Source of the DNA: Pogonophryne albipinna
Lineage: Eukaryota > Chordata > Actinopteri > Perciformes > Artedidraconidae
Length of the DNA stretch: 64,000 nucleotides
NCBI GenBank assembly: GCA_028583405.1
Contig: CM053243.1
Span: 24,826,867 to 24,890,866, forward strand
Reading direction: 5' to 3'
Shown here piece after piece: positions 1-25,654 of the stretch. A program made the position numbers and the translations under genes. Within the stretch, counting starts at the first letter, position 1; every line of letters begins with the position of its first letter. The notes under the pieces are model-generated. The model was not told where the DNA came from and searched no databases. It worked only from the letters and a program-made list of their open reading frames with translations.

Positions 1-811
1 AACGGCTCCAGTCTAGCATCTGGATTTTATTAGCAACCGTTGGGAAAATCTGAAAAGGAAGTTTTTTCTCTGCAAGCACGTCGGCAGCAGTGATATGCTG
101 CACATAACCACTTCACTGCCGACGAGAGGAGCCAGGCCCTCCCAAAGGAGAACAGATGGTCGCTAGAACTTCAATACAATTACATCAATAACAGCTTTCA
201 CAGATATAAGCACTGTGTGACAGGATCCCTGCAGCTCAGAGACACAGAAGTACAACTCCTCTCCACCCTTAGCACGTCTAGCCCTGGATAAATTGCCTTT
301 AATCCATCCCCACTCCCTGCCTGTCATCAAGTTATCTTTGGTTTTTTTGCCAGGTTAAAGAAAATATTGAAACTTTTGACCTAAATCTGTTGATTTGTCA
401 ATGGTTTGCTCATGGTAACCTGATCAAAGACATGAGGGATTTGTCAGTGCTTATTAAGGAGAACCCTCCACCCCCCACCAGCAGGTTGTTTTTTTGTTCA
501 ACATGTTTGCTCAGCCGGCACTGCATATGTACTATCACAGGGATTCTCAAGTAACATAGGGAGAAAATGTGTGTTTGTGTCCGCAGCATGAGCATACGCA
601 TTTGGTGAACTTATGAGCATGTGTGCATACATCTGTGTATCTATTTGTGTACGTGTATGTGTGTGTGAGTGTGTGTGTGCTTGTGTGTGAATGTACTGTA
701 CCGGCCTGTCTCCCACCCTGTCATTAGTGAGGGCTTTAAAGCCTCTGAACTCTAAATCAGCTCAAGATGAAGTGGAGTCTGGGATCCGTCTGCAGACTGT
801 GTGCTGACACG

Positions 812-873
<62 letters not shown>

Positions 874-886
874 ACACGTAAACACA

Positions 887-947
<61 letters not shown>

Positions 948-3900
948 TAGAGTTCAGACTTCACACTGTAAGGAAGGCATATATCAGATTATAGAAGAAG
1001 ACGTAAAATAATCTGTATTTGTAGATTGCTCTAGGTTAGAGGAAGATGGTGTATGCACTTATGTGTGTTACTGATGTCAGCAGTCTTTTTCTTTTTAATG
1101 ACATTTTGGCTAGTAGTGTGAAAGTGCAGGATGCTCTATGTGCAGTATCCCCAAGTCTTAGATCCAGGGCTACAATCCCCATGTTTTGATACGAAGGCCT
1201 GGTGGGAGGCTGGGGGCCAGGGGCTCAGGCTCTGTTTGTGTGGACTCCTCAGCGGCCTGATAGGGAACAGATGTGGGAAGGCAGGCGGCCGGGCAGCCAG
1301 CCAGAGCAGCTGGGAGAAATTAAAAACAACAGCATTCCTAGAGACATGGGGAATTACAGTGGGAGGGAGGGATGTAAGGAGCGAGAGACAGAGGGAGAGT
1401 TTTAGGGCTATGTGGTCACTGACGAGATTCTCTGTGGAGTACAAGAGGTTGAATATACGGGGGATTTAAGGGGACTGTTGTGCAGTGGTTAGCTAAAGCT
1501 AATAAGTTGCAGCTGTATTTCCAGAGGAAGCACAGGCACACATGCACACAGATAGGCATACAGTCAACAATAGGACAGATGCCAATGTGAAAGGAGACCA
1601 AATTGTATCTTTAATGGCTTGTCATGACATGATGTTATTTATCTGTGTATGTATGTTTGTTTTGATGGGTTTAATGAAGGCAAATGTCATAAATCTATAA
1701 GGAGACCCCAAAAGAAAGTTTGACAAACCACTTAATGACATAAAATGTGTGTGTTTGCAGTTGTACAGTTCATGAACTGTGGTTTTGTGTGTCTCTCAGG
1801 GAATTGTTTTTCATCTTGTTTCATCATGGCACAAGGAGAGAGTTGAAGACAGAGAACATTTTTAGAACTCAGAGTGCAGACTGTTTCTTTGGTGAGCAAT
1901 CTTTTAGCCCTGATTACGTCAAATATGCAGACATACAGCTGTTCAGAGAGTAAGATACAGACAGCAGAAGAGAGGAAGGTTAAAATGACTGCATTGTATT
2001 GTTTTATTTTCAGGCTAATACTCAATAGTGAATGCTTGGGAAGTATCTGTATCCCGAGCAGATCTATTCTCAGCTGTATTGATCACAAAGTGGCTCCTCT
2101 CAGAGAGCCAGATAATAACCTGCGGGGTGAAACAGAGCAGCTTGCAGACAGGAGCATTCGTACGCTCCATACCTGGACCTTTAACCACAGGTCTGTTTTA
2201 CCTGATATACCAATCCCTAGCTACTTCTCTCGGTGTGAGTGTTTCGTCCTTCAGCACAAAGCACAATGGGAGCACAGATGGCACCGGACGGGGTTGCAGA
2301 CCTAGCAGACTTCCTGATGTATTAAAGTGAAATTCAGAGCATAGTGTGTACTGTATGTGTGTGCCCTGTCCCTGTAGCTGGTCAGATTAAACAGCTGTCC
2401 ATAATCCCACGGTGGGAGCAGACAGACAGTACGGCCCCTTATCTTCCTCTTCTATCCTCTCAAAGAAGAGACAAAAATAGCTGTGTTGTAAACACAACAT
2501 TTCACATCACCCTCTTGATCTTTTGATCACACGTGGGCCCAGTTTTGTTCACTTGAGTGTAACCTCAGACTTGTCTATATGGGAAATAAACTACTCTCTA
2601 TAACACAGTCCTGCAGTACACTCTGCATACAGTGGCACAGTATATTTGATCAAAGAGGAGGTTTACTGAAACATATGGCTGCCTCTCTACAGGAAGCAGC
2701 CCACCAATGTGGCAGCACAGAGAGCTTGTTTGTGTGTTTAGGAGATCTTTAAAAGAAAATGGCTGCATCTATTTATACCAGCGCTTCCCATCTGCCTCTA
2801 TCTACCACCTTGTGTGTTTATGTTTAGTGCGTCTGGCATGGGCAAAACAGCGGAGTGCCCCTCGTGTTCTTGAGGATCACTGTGTCAATGGCCCTCGTGC
2901 AGCACACTCCAGAGTGGCACTCTTTAAATACAGACACCAGCTGTTGAACGCATCTAACATGAGCTCTCAGAAATAGGCTAACACCAAGGACTGATGCCAA
3001 CTGAGGCAGGAGTCCTGTGGAGGAAAACACTGGGTTTATAGTTAGCTCACGAGGAGTGAAATAAATAAAAAACTTTATTTTGAAGTTATTAATATTGTTA
3101 GTTTGTGACTACAATAGATTTAAAGTTGTTCTGATGTTTGAAAGGCCATGAGCGTTTGGAATTTCGTTTTTTATTATTAGTATAACAAGTTGCCTAATAA
3201 TAACCCCTTTTCTGCACATTTTTTATTTCCATATTTCAGCACAAATAATACAAAAGAGGTAAATTGTTCTCTTTTCCTGCCTCTCATATTAGAGGATTTG
3301 CTCTTTATTTGATTCTAAAGTTTATATTTGTTTTATTTTTGGACTTAAACAAAACCAGATATTTGATGGCATTTGTGACGTTTCATAGACTACAGTTAAT
3401 TATTTAATAAGTAAATAATCTGCAGATTAATCGATAATACAAATAACCAGTTGCAGCTCTACATTTGTCCCTGTGTTAATTGCAGAAGCGTATCTCCTGT
3501 GCACGTTACAATATAACATGTGAAATAAGCCTTTTGTTTGGGATCCTTAGAGATCAGACTAAGGTTATTCTTCTGTAATACATTGAGAGACAGGTAAAGA
3601 ACAGAAAAAGAAAAACAGAGAGAAGAGATTTATCGGGGATCAATGAATGCCACATAACGTTTATGATGTTGTTTACATCTGCTTTGCTTGTGCATAAAAG
3701 ATCTTAGATTATAAATGCATTTGTTTACTACACTTAATGGTGTTGTGTTGTAGTGCAGAAACACACACATTAATGTCTAAGATATAAACCGAGCTGCATA
3801 TTGATTTTTTTATTGCAATGCACACATTCATTGCGTTCCCTTCCAGTTACACACATGTACACCTACTCTAAAGCGATCTCCTCACAGGCTGCAAAAGTCA

Positions 3901-4803
3901 TCACACCTCCCAGCTCAAGTTTACATTGCAGGAAGATCTGGTTCCAGCAGCTGCACCGACACTCGGACATAGACATAAAGACAGTCACAAAATAACAGAC
4001 ATGCTGCTTATGTATTCGGACTTGTGTATGCAGTTGTGTGCATGACAAACACACACTGTATGTAGGGACTGGATGAGGCCCTCTGCCATAAACACACAAT
4101 GGAAGGCCACAGTCCTCACACACTTGTGGCCCCAGAACATCCGTGTCATGTTTTCTTCTCATGTCCCAACATCCTTTCCCTTCACGCAACAGAGCCCGGG
4201 TTGCCTTGTTTGGTGCTGGCAGGGTGTCTGGCAGAGGACAGTGAAGCTTCTGGTAGCAGGACGGCACTCTGCTGAAAGTCAGGCCACAGTGACGGACAGC
4301 AGCAGATCCAGCTGCACTTGTCACTGACTGTCAAGACGGCTGTCTGAACTAGGGGACGAGAGGGGACAGGCGGGGAAGAGTGTGTGCATGTGAATATATG
4401 TGTGTGTGTGTGTCTGGGGGTTGGAGGTTACAGTGGAGGGGCACTGATTGGGATGTCAGAGCTACATGGAGTGTATGTGTGTAAGAGAGAGAGAGGGAAA
4501 AGAGAGGGGGGGTTCAGTGAGCAGCAGCTGAGCGAGTGAGCAGGTGTTACTGTATGTCTCCCAGGCCCATGAATCTCCAACAAGAGAGACACAATGGAAA
4601 TTTGGATTCATTTCCACTCCGTGCATTGATTTGTTTTGGCTGTTTTCATGGGGCTTCTGGTTTAAGGAAACAATCGATGGGTTCCAGGTGAAAATGTCAG
4701 TGGTCCTTAACCAGCTGTCTCCACTTTGTAAATAGGGTTTTTTTCATACTGGAGCACCATGTTGATGATTCTCTTCTTTTTCTCTCCTTCTTTCAAATGG
4801 CAG
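1..4803 (+). other. upstream cbfa2t3 intron or 5' flank, no gene seen
   Basis: No exon with family similarity on either strand. Contains a (CA)n tract at 819-944, a purine-rich patch around 4482-4510, and many short CA/TG-rich open frames that look random. Since the exon at 4804 begins at an acceptor, this stretch is best read as intron. Confidence 0.5.
819..944. repeat. interrupted (CA)n microsatellite
   Basis: Alternating AC with interruptions near 871-882 and 892-895. Confidence 0.95.
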
Positions 4804-17754
<12,951 letters not shown>

Positions 17755-20421
17755 CGTCTGACGCTTGTCCCCTCCCTGAATACTGATGCGACTGTGCTCA
17801 CACTCCACACAAAACCAAACTGAGGAATCTTCATCGCACACTGCTCCCTTTCCTCTCCCCCGACTACTTATTTCCCTGTTACTCTAAGCTCTTCTGGGAA
17901 TCTTCTCACTACCTGATGATAGACTTTAACCGTTCACCTTTACCCAAAAAAGAATTGTTCTGTCTTTGTTCTTTCACAACTACAGCCACAAATACAAAGA
18001 TTCCAGCCTGGTGTTCAGTGTAGTGAAAAGCACGAAAAGTGTCTCCTATCTGAGTTCAGTCACAGACTCATATCGGATGTGTTTGATTAACTTTTGACTT
18101 GAAGATGTGCCCTAAGTTATTGAACACGTTGAACCTGTCTACACAAGACAAGTGCTTTAGTAAGGCAATATTAATAGGGGGATGGCTAGGCTGATTAGCA
18201 CTTGGATTGGATTTCCCTTTAATTTAGCACCAATGAGAGAACAGTAGTCAGCCCTGAGATGTGTACTACCAGTGCAAACAGCTCGCTGATGTAGCACTTA
18301 TTCTAAAGTGAATATCTTTTTTTAAAGAGACGAGGGAAGGGAAAAACCGTGATGCGACTTATTCCTCAAAAACTCAGCTTAGTATTTATTCAAATGTTTC
18401 TTTCTGGCTTTAAGGTAAAACAAAGAAAAGTCCAAATATTCTAAATGAAGAATAGTAGTGATGGTGATGCTGATGTTGACGATAATAATGATATGAAAAT
18501 AAATTAATTTTAAACTGCTAACTACCTTGCTAGCGAGCCAAGAAAAATCTACACCGGACTCACCTCTCTATACCATTGTGAACCCAAATGAATTCAAAGA
18601 TGAAAAATAACATGATCCAAACCTTTGTATTACACTGCCAAAGTGAGTAAGTAAGCGATAAGGAGAAGCACTCATCTTATAACCAAACGCAAAGCAACAT
18701 CACCTCCTCAGCAGATAAGTCAGCCCTGAGAGGACCAGGCTGCAGAGGAGCTGCAGAATGGGAGATATTCAGACATTTAAAAATACAAACTGTGACCTGC
18801 TTTGATCTGCAGCTGCCTCCTGCAGTCTGGACAAAACTATAACAATCCCTCAGTGATGGCCCAGACTCGTGAAAATGGACAATGCTGTGAACTTGCCAAC
18901 AAGAAAGACTTAATTCAATGGATGGAAACCCTGCCACAGTGTGATTTTTTGAATGGTAATTAAGAGGACAAAAAGAAAAAAAGAGGGAAGTAAAAGCTAC
19001 ACAGCCTCAAAGAAGGTGACCATACAAACACGGCGTAGGAGCTGCCAAAAACCTCAAAACAAGCTTGAAAACATTGTTTGTGAGTCATTTTCTAAAGCTC
19101 TACAACGAGGAGATATTTCAAGGAATTGCTGTTACCTTTACATTCACTCCCTCCTTTTCCAAAGCATGATAAACTGATGACAGAGCCTAGTGAAGGGCGT
19201 GTAGACTTGGTTCTCCTCTCTCTTTCTACCTCCCCTCACCCAACACCTCCCTTCTACGCTCTTCCCCGACTTCTGACTGGCCCTATCCCTGGCCTGCTCC
19301 GGACAGAGCCTCTGAGCAGTCACGTGGGAAGGGTTCGAACCTGCTTGTAGATATTGTTCCTCTTTTCAAATTTCAATAATGTCTCTTGTCGCTGATGTCC
19401 ACATGTGCTGCCCTTGTGTATATCCAGAAATACAGACTTTGTTTTGGTTTTGTTACTTTTAATTTTCCTCCTTTACGTTCGGACGGAGCAGTGAAGTCAG
19501 AGCAAGGAGGACTGTTGCTAATGAGAGGAAGCCCCACATTGTACTTATTGTTTGATTTGTTGTATCTATATTATTGAGATGAAACCCCTCTTGTAGAATA
19601 TTTTGTATTGCTCGCATTGTAAGACAGTGAGAGGACAGAGGTGCAATATGAAGAGAATTCAGCTACTGAATGGAACCTCAGCAACTGCCCATAGGGTGTC
19701 ATATAATATAGATACATATAAATATATTTAAAGTAACATCGGTAACTTAATGTGAATGTACATAGTATTTAAAGAGGTCCAAAAATGTGTTTGCCAAATA
19801 ACAGAAACCTTTAAAGTTTAATGTCCAGAATATGATTTTCTCACAGTACATTTATTTCTAAACATTTCTCAAATGTCCTTTTCTTTCTCTCATACTATTT
19901 TAACCCTTTCAACTTTCACTCAAATCAAAGTGTCCCTGAGTGGAGGAAACTGTTGGTAACAGGGGTAAAGTGTCATAATGCAGCTGAAAATGGATGAAAA
20001 CAGATTTAAGGGTGAATGGACACTACAAAACTTCCAGAACATATTTTGTATTAGTTCATTAGGCCTTAATTTACAATATTTGAGAAATACAAATCATACT
20101 GCACCACAAAAAACCTTTGACAAAATTAATAAAATGTATTTTACTTTAATCTGATTATTTTATGCAATTGTAAAATAATCCATGCTTCATTCACCCCAGG
20201 TCAGTTTTCATCCTACAGGAGGGGCCTCAACAGTGTATCGATAAAAAAAAGCCCAACTATATTTAATAGTTACAAAAAAAAGGAAGGAAATAGTGGTGGT
20301 TCAGTTTCAAATTTGGATAATTTAAAAATAATCAGGAATTGTAATACTTATATATTCTATTATGTCATGTGTTCTCTTCCTGCCACTGACCCTCTATTTC
20401 TTTTAGTCCTCATCATCATAT

Positions 20422-20442
20422 TGTGTGTGTGTGTGTGTGCGT

Positions 20443-20532
<90 letters not shown>
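20422..20532. repeat. (GT)n microsatellite in probable 3' UTR
   Basis: About 55 GT units with GC interruptions at the 5' end. If the 3' UTR reaches 22.99 kb, this tract is transcribed into mature mRNA. Confidence 0.95.
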
Positions 20533-20534
<2 letters not shown>

Positions 20535-22968
20535 GAGTATTTGTTTCACCCAAGGTGCAGGATAAGCCATTACATAATATGCCAGTATTAAGCTACAGTA
20601 AACCTCTAAGCTAATTTTGATACCTGATCTTTTTTTTCAATTTTAACCGATTATTGTTTATTTCAAAAGATGCATGGCAAGGAATGTGATCACCTCTGTT
20701 TAACACAATTATGTAAAGCCCCAGACCTTTACTTACAGTAAAGCAACAGACGGCATGCAGCAGCCTTTGTCAAACAAATGTAAGATTGATAATCGTAAAC
20801 TCCCAAAAGTTGGCTTCATTTACCACAGACCTTTGTTGTAGCAGTGACTGGCATAGGAAAATTGTTCATCAACATCTCTACTAAGTGAATAATTTTATTT
20901 GGACTATCTGCGATACATAATTCAAACTGCAAGGTACCCCTGCATCTGTGTGTAGCATTTATGTATGTGTGTTATAATTACTTGGATAGGTTGTTGGCCT
21001 CAGCCTTCTTGTGTCATTTTCTCCTTATCCCCAATGTCTATTTCCTCCACTTCTACCCCGCACCCTCTTTGTAACACCCCTTCACACTAGCTACCTCCTG
21101 TGACCATACAGCTAACCACCAGGAGAGGTTGACCTGGACTTTGAAAAGCTTGGCTGAGAGCAGACGTGGAAATGCACATTCAAAGCATTCATATATATCT
21201 GTCTAAACATTTTAAAATCAAAAAAAGTGTTGAAAGGAATTGCCATTACTCATGATGTGGAGGAATATGTATTCCCACCAGACCTCAGCTGCCTGTTTGA
21301 TCACCTTCCACCAACTGAACTGCTGGGATTTAGTAATAGGTACACATACAGTCAAACATGCATATTACCAAACTGAACACTCAACCATTGACATGCCATT
21401 TGTTGTCCAAAACCAATAAAAGCACAGACCAAAGTACTCTATTGCCATAATAGGCTTTGACACAGTGTGTATTAACAGACCAGAAATAATAAGGTTAGAG
21501 CTGCACTACACCAGGTAACCAAAGTGTCTGAAATACACACAATCAGGGCACAAGAGTGACTTTCAAATGTGTAGAGTTATTTTTCAAGCAATCAAAGCGC
21601 TTGTTGTCTACATATTGACTAGTGCTTCTATAAAAGATAATAGAAGCTTCTCCTTAAGAAAAGCCTACTGATTGCGTGTTCTTACAGTTACAAAGCCTTG
21701 CAGAGATCAAATGAATGCATGGTGGGTGTGTGTTTGTGTGTGATTGGTGGTGTGTGTGTGTGTGTGCGTGTGTTTTTGTAAAAAAAGGAAAAACATTTGC
21801 TTCTTGTCTCTGTACAAACTACTTGAAACTTTCAGAGCTTTAATGAAACATCCCAGACAGACTATGGTGGCATATCTATTCACAATATATAGCAACAGCT
21901 TTGTGCAGTACAATACTGTGTTTGCGTACAATATTCAAACAACATTTAATGGCAGTTCCATTCAACTCCTCAATGCTTTTGATTGTGCGTCCTTGTCTGC
22001 AAGTAAGCTCTTAGAAAAACTAAACAAAACCAAACATATTAACCAATTATAAATGACCAAAATACAACCAAAATATACAACTTTTCTTTTTAGATTTCAT
22101 GTTGGTTAAGGGATTTGTGTTATTGTCCCGGCATTAGAACTTCAACACGGTTGATTGTGTGGGTGTCCTTCACTGAGATTCTCCCTCCTGATTTAATTGA
22201 AAAGGAAACAAAAGATCAATGTTCTGTTCAGCTGGGTGCTAGCTTCCTTCATTTAAGAAACAAACGAGATGTGTTATATTCTTTTCTCTGTACAGATAAT
22301 ACAGATGGCAAATGCATAAGGGCTCTGCTTTTGTGAATATTATCCAAGGGTCTCCGAACACTTTACACCACCCATTTTTCTGTTTGTTCTACTATGTACA
22401 TGATATGGGCAAAACGCATGTTTAGAAAAGGCAAAGAATGGCAGGTTGGCATTTGTATCTACTTACCCCAACCAATAACTCTACCAATGAAGTTTCAAGA
22501 CTCATCTGATGACACATCCTTCCTGTGAAACAGGCACTGATGAAGAAAGCTAAAGTGGCAAACAGTGGGTACAGCACTTGTTTTCCCTAAAGCTATGGCT
22601 CAGGATGGCCCTGTTTATACCTTTACATAAATGGAAAAAAAGGTTTATGTTTTTTTATGTGTAGGGAGGCATTCTATACTGTATTGTGCAATACATTATT
22701 ACAGAAAAAACATTTTTCTGTTGGAGAGGTTGGCGCCTTGAAGATCTTTCTCCTTTTGTTTTATTTCCCTCTTCAATAAGGTAATGTTACCGTTTTTAGA
22801 TGAAGTTAACTGTGCCAGAAGAATTCAATTCTTGATTTGTATTTATTTCTTGCATGCTTTCCTCCCTGTTGCTAATACCGCTCTTTAACTGTTCGCTCTG
22901 TTGGATGTGTGAAGCTGTAAAACATTCTAATTCAGGTTATTGTCTGTGTTGAACAATGTAACTGTGTA

Positions 22969-22974
22969 ATTAAA
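22969..22974 (+). promoter_or_regulatory. cbfa2t3: ATTAAA, probable distal poly(A) signal of cbfa2t3
   Basis: ATTAAA in an AT-rich context followed within 30-60 nt by T-rich sequence. Chosen because no coding or repeat landmark separates it from the stop codon. Confidence 0.4.
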
Positions 22975-23304
22975 ACATGAAATGAAGTATTCATCACTCT
23001 TATTGCTTTTCTTCTTTAAAGGGGCTTTCTAAATCTGGCAAAGCTAACATGTTATGGCTGCCGGATTTGGCACCCCCCCCCCCCTCTGTACCTTTGGCCA
23101 GGATGGTCATAATCTAACCAAAATCACACTTTTGTTAGTTATTCCATGCACTCTAGTTAAAGCAAACAAAAGCATTTTACTCTGAATGCATTTTCTGAGA
23201 CTACAACGCCACAGAAAAGGAAAATTATCCATTGTTATTAGTAAATCATTACTTGCACAATATGTAAACTTCAGTCATATTATTTCCACACCTTATGTCT
23301 ACAG

Positions 23305-23853
23305 CAGGGGTGCCCACACTTTTTCAGCTTGGGAGCTACTTTTAAAATGACCGCCCCTGCCCAAAGTCATGGTGAGGCCCTCTGTGTCGCTTCAGATGGC
23401 TTGAGATGAGGAGGTGAGGCCCCCTCCGCGAGGTGAGGGCCCACGCAGTCTGCGTGATCTGCGTGTAGGGAGGGTCTGTCTACATTAAGAATGCTAAACA
23501 TATATTTATTTATATATACTGAGTATAGGCTACCTTATGTTGGTGTACCTTGCATAACTGCATGAACCCGTATGGCACAATACAACTCAGTACATTTTTG
23601 GTCATTACGTCAATTTTATACCCTTTCTTTAGTAGAATTGTATAAATTGGAAGGCTAACTACTAGGTAATCAGCTCACCGGTGATTTGCAGCTGGCGCGG
23701 TTGACCATGGTGAACTGCATGTTAGAAAAGATGAGATCTCAGACTGGCTTACCTGTACGTCAATCAAGTGCCAAATGCCATAGTAAGGATGGATGATAGG
23801 CTAACTTTTTTTGCGATCTACCCACACTACCTTCGACGTATTGGGCCCCCCTG
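23305..23853. mobile_element. hAT-like MITE, 549 bp, with 8-bp target duplication
   Basis: Ends are CAGGGGTGCCCA and, on the other strand, CAGGGGGGCCCA. The element is flanked by a perfect GTCTACAG duplication at 23297-23304 and 23854-23861. CAGGG termini and an 8-bp duplication are typical of hAT elements. No transposase frame. Confidence 0.85.
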
Positions 23854-24636
23854 GTCTACAGAAATGTGAAAGCATAAAATATTAATAATAAAATGAAAAA
23901 AATATATAACTATAAAATATATTTTGCCAAATATATGCCACACACTCACATAAACTCATAACAAATCAAAAACCAGCTCCACTCAACTATTTACAATTTA
24001 AAAACATATATTTATATACACAGTGTATATCAAACGAGTGCAACCATCTTCTATTCAGTCACAGTTTAATTTGATCTAATTAAATCTGTTGACTATAGAC
24101 AGGTTATGTTACCAGCACAATGAGACATTAATTAAAGTCTTAAACTTAGCTCAAAGTTGTAGATTGTTATTTTATATTCTGATATCCCAAAGTTACCAGT
24201 GATACCAAATATGTCAGACTGAAATTATTGAAATATTTACATTTAACAGAATGGTGCAGTCATAAAACTCTAGTTAGTTATGATCATGAATTGTGAAAAA
24301 TCTAGCCAGAAATGGAAGGGTTCACTGTGACTCTTATAAATTACTAAGGGGAAATAAAAGTGGGAAAATGGATGGATAAATAAACCGTGCAAAGTGTTAA
24401 AGCTGCCTAAACTCTTTCTATTTACTCTGGTTTCTAAAAAAAATGGTATTCTTGATTTAAAATCCTGCAATTACTCCTTATTTTGTTGTTTGTATAGATA
24501 TCTTTATATTTTCCTTAAAATAAACATAGTTTTAGAGTGGTTCTACTTTTACACATTGTGGTTTTCTAATGTTTTAATGTGAGCATATTTTTAAATGCAC
24601 TGACCAAGAAAATATATTCATCACTGAAAGCACTTT

Positions 24637-24822
24637 CATATAGTAGGCTACATTACAGTACATGTTACTTATTAGACACTTTTATCCAAAGTGACTTACA
24701 TACTCCTGAGGGCAATCCCCACAGGAGCAATTTGGGGTGAAGTGTCTTGCCCAGGGACACAACGACATGCAGTGGGGTTTGAACCAACACCAAGGCTCTA
24801 TCCACTGCGCCACACGCCTAAA
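24637..24822. repeat. diverged teleost dispersed repeat
   Basis: Contains ACTTTTATCCAAAGTGACTT, TGTCTTGCCCAGGGACACAA and GTGGGGTTTGAACC, a string of motifs common in fish interspersed repeats. The exact family cannot be fixed by eye. Confidence 0.55.
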
Positions 24823-25576
24823 AGCATAGGTTTAAATAAATAATGGCTGAATATCATTTGGCTGCTTCAGTTTTAAGGTCCAAGGTACCATGCATGCTGG
24901 CTCACTGTCACACGGTCGAGGCTTAGCCTACTGGGAGACTGGAACATAACTGAGCCATAGTTAATGTTATTAGTAACACCTGTACCTCTCCTGAAATACC
25001 AGTCAAAATGTCTGCTGTGAAAACAAGCCTGTTATCCACCCCTTTAAATACCATACATAAAACATTAACACTTGACAGTTTTGCAGCATTCCTTAAGGAG
25101 TGAGTAGAAGTGAGTTTAAATGACCATGTGACACGCATGGAAACACACTTTTTGTGACAATTAAATGTAAAAAGTCTGTTTTACATTGAAGCATATTACT
25201 ATTTACTGTAGCCTACATAAATGTAGATCAAAACATTATTATAGGCTGGTTGTTTTAACTAGCTTTAAATCATGGGGTTGAGGTGGGGAGAAGTGAGGGT
25301 GCTAGGGGCAGAGAAAGGGAGGGCTCCTTGATGATGCGCCAATGGGAGGAAGTATCCTCATCCAGCGTCCCTCTCACGTGTGTGCCACTGTCAATCAATC
25401 CAGCGCGTCATGAGTCTCATTCACAGGTGATATCTATTAGCTTATCTCCTATATGCTGTCAACTGTCGCTTCCTGCGGTCTATCAAACCTTTTCCTTCCT
25501 GTGGTGGGAGAAATTGTAGGTGGAGGGTTTGGCAAGCTGCAGTCCGCTTTGCAGATGCCATGGTTGAGCAGTGAGC

Positions 25577-25654
25577 ATGAGCATGGCGGAAAATCATCTG
25601 GAGTACGGCTACCTGGAGGGCGAGTCCATCGTGGAGCATTTCGCCGACGACGCG
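25577..25654 (+). CDS. pabpn1l: pabpn1l exon 1
   Basis: 26 codons, acidic and Tyr-containing, ending HFADDA; donor GTGGGT at 25655, phase 0. Confidence 0.85.

Larger units (their letters stand above)
17755..22990 (+). other. cbfa2t3: cbfa2t3 3' UTR (probable extent)
   Basis: About 5.2 kb without a supported coding region, AT-rich, with one (GT)n tract at 20422-20532. An early AATAAA lies at 18498-18503 and an ATTAAA at 22969-22974; the latter is the most likely distal end, because the first clear transposon comes soon after (23305). Extent is inferred. Confidence 0.45.
22991..25576. other. intergenic region cbfa2t3-pabpn1l and pabpn1l promoter
   Basis: Holds a 549-bp MITE with target duplication (23305-23853), a diverged teleost dispersed repeat (24637-24822) and C13 at about 23072. 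The last 250 bases are less AT-rich and contain TCTCACGTGTG near 25373, plausibly the pabpn1l promoter. No gene seen between. Confidence 0.6.

Noticed and set aside
752..945. Open frames of alternating Val-Cys or Thr-His
   Set aside because: They are translations of (CA)n/(GT)n microsatellites; the same holds at 7763-8134, 11680-12008, 14376-14718, 20313-20614, 39871-40373 and 40858-41419.
4544..4735. Possible alternative first exon of cbfa2t3 with a donor-like GTGAAA at 4688
   Set aside because: The encoded peptide has no similarity to known ETO N-termini and joining gives no clear frame support.
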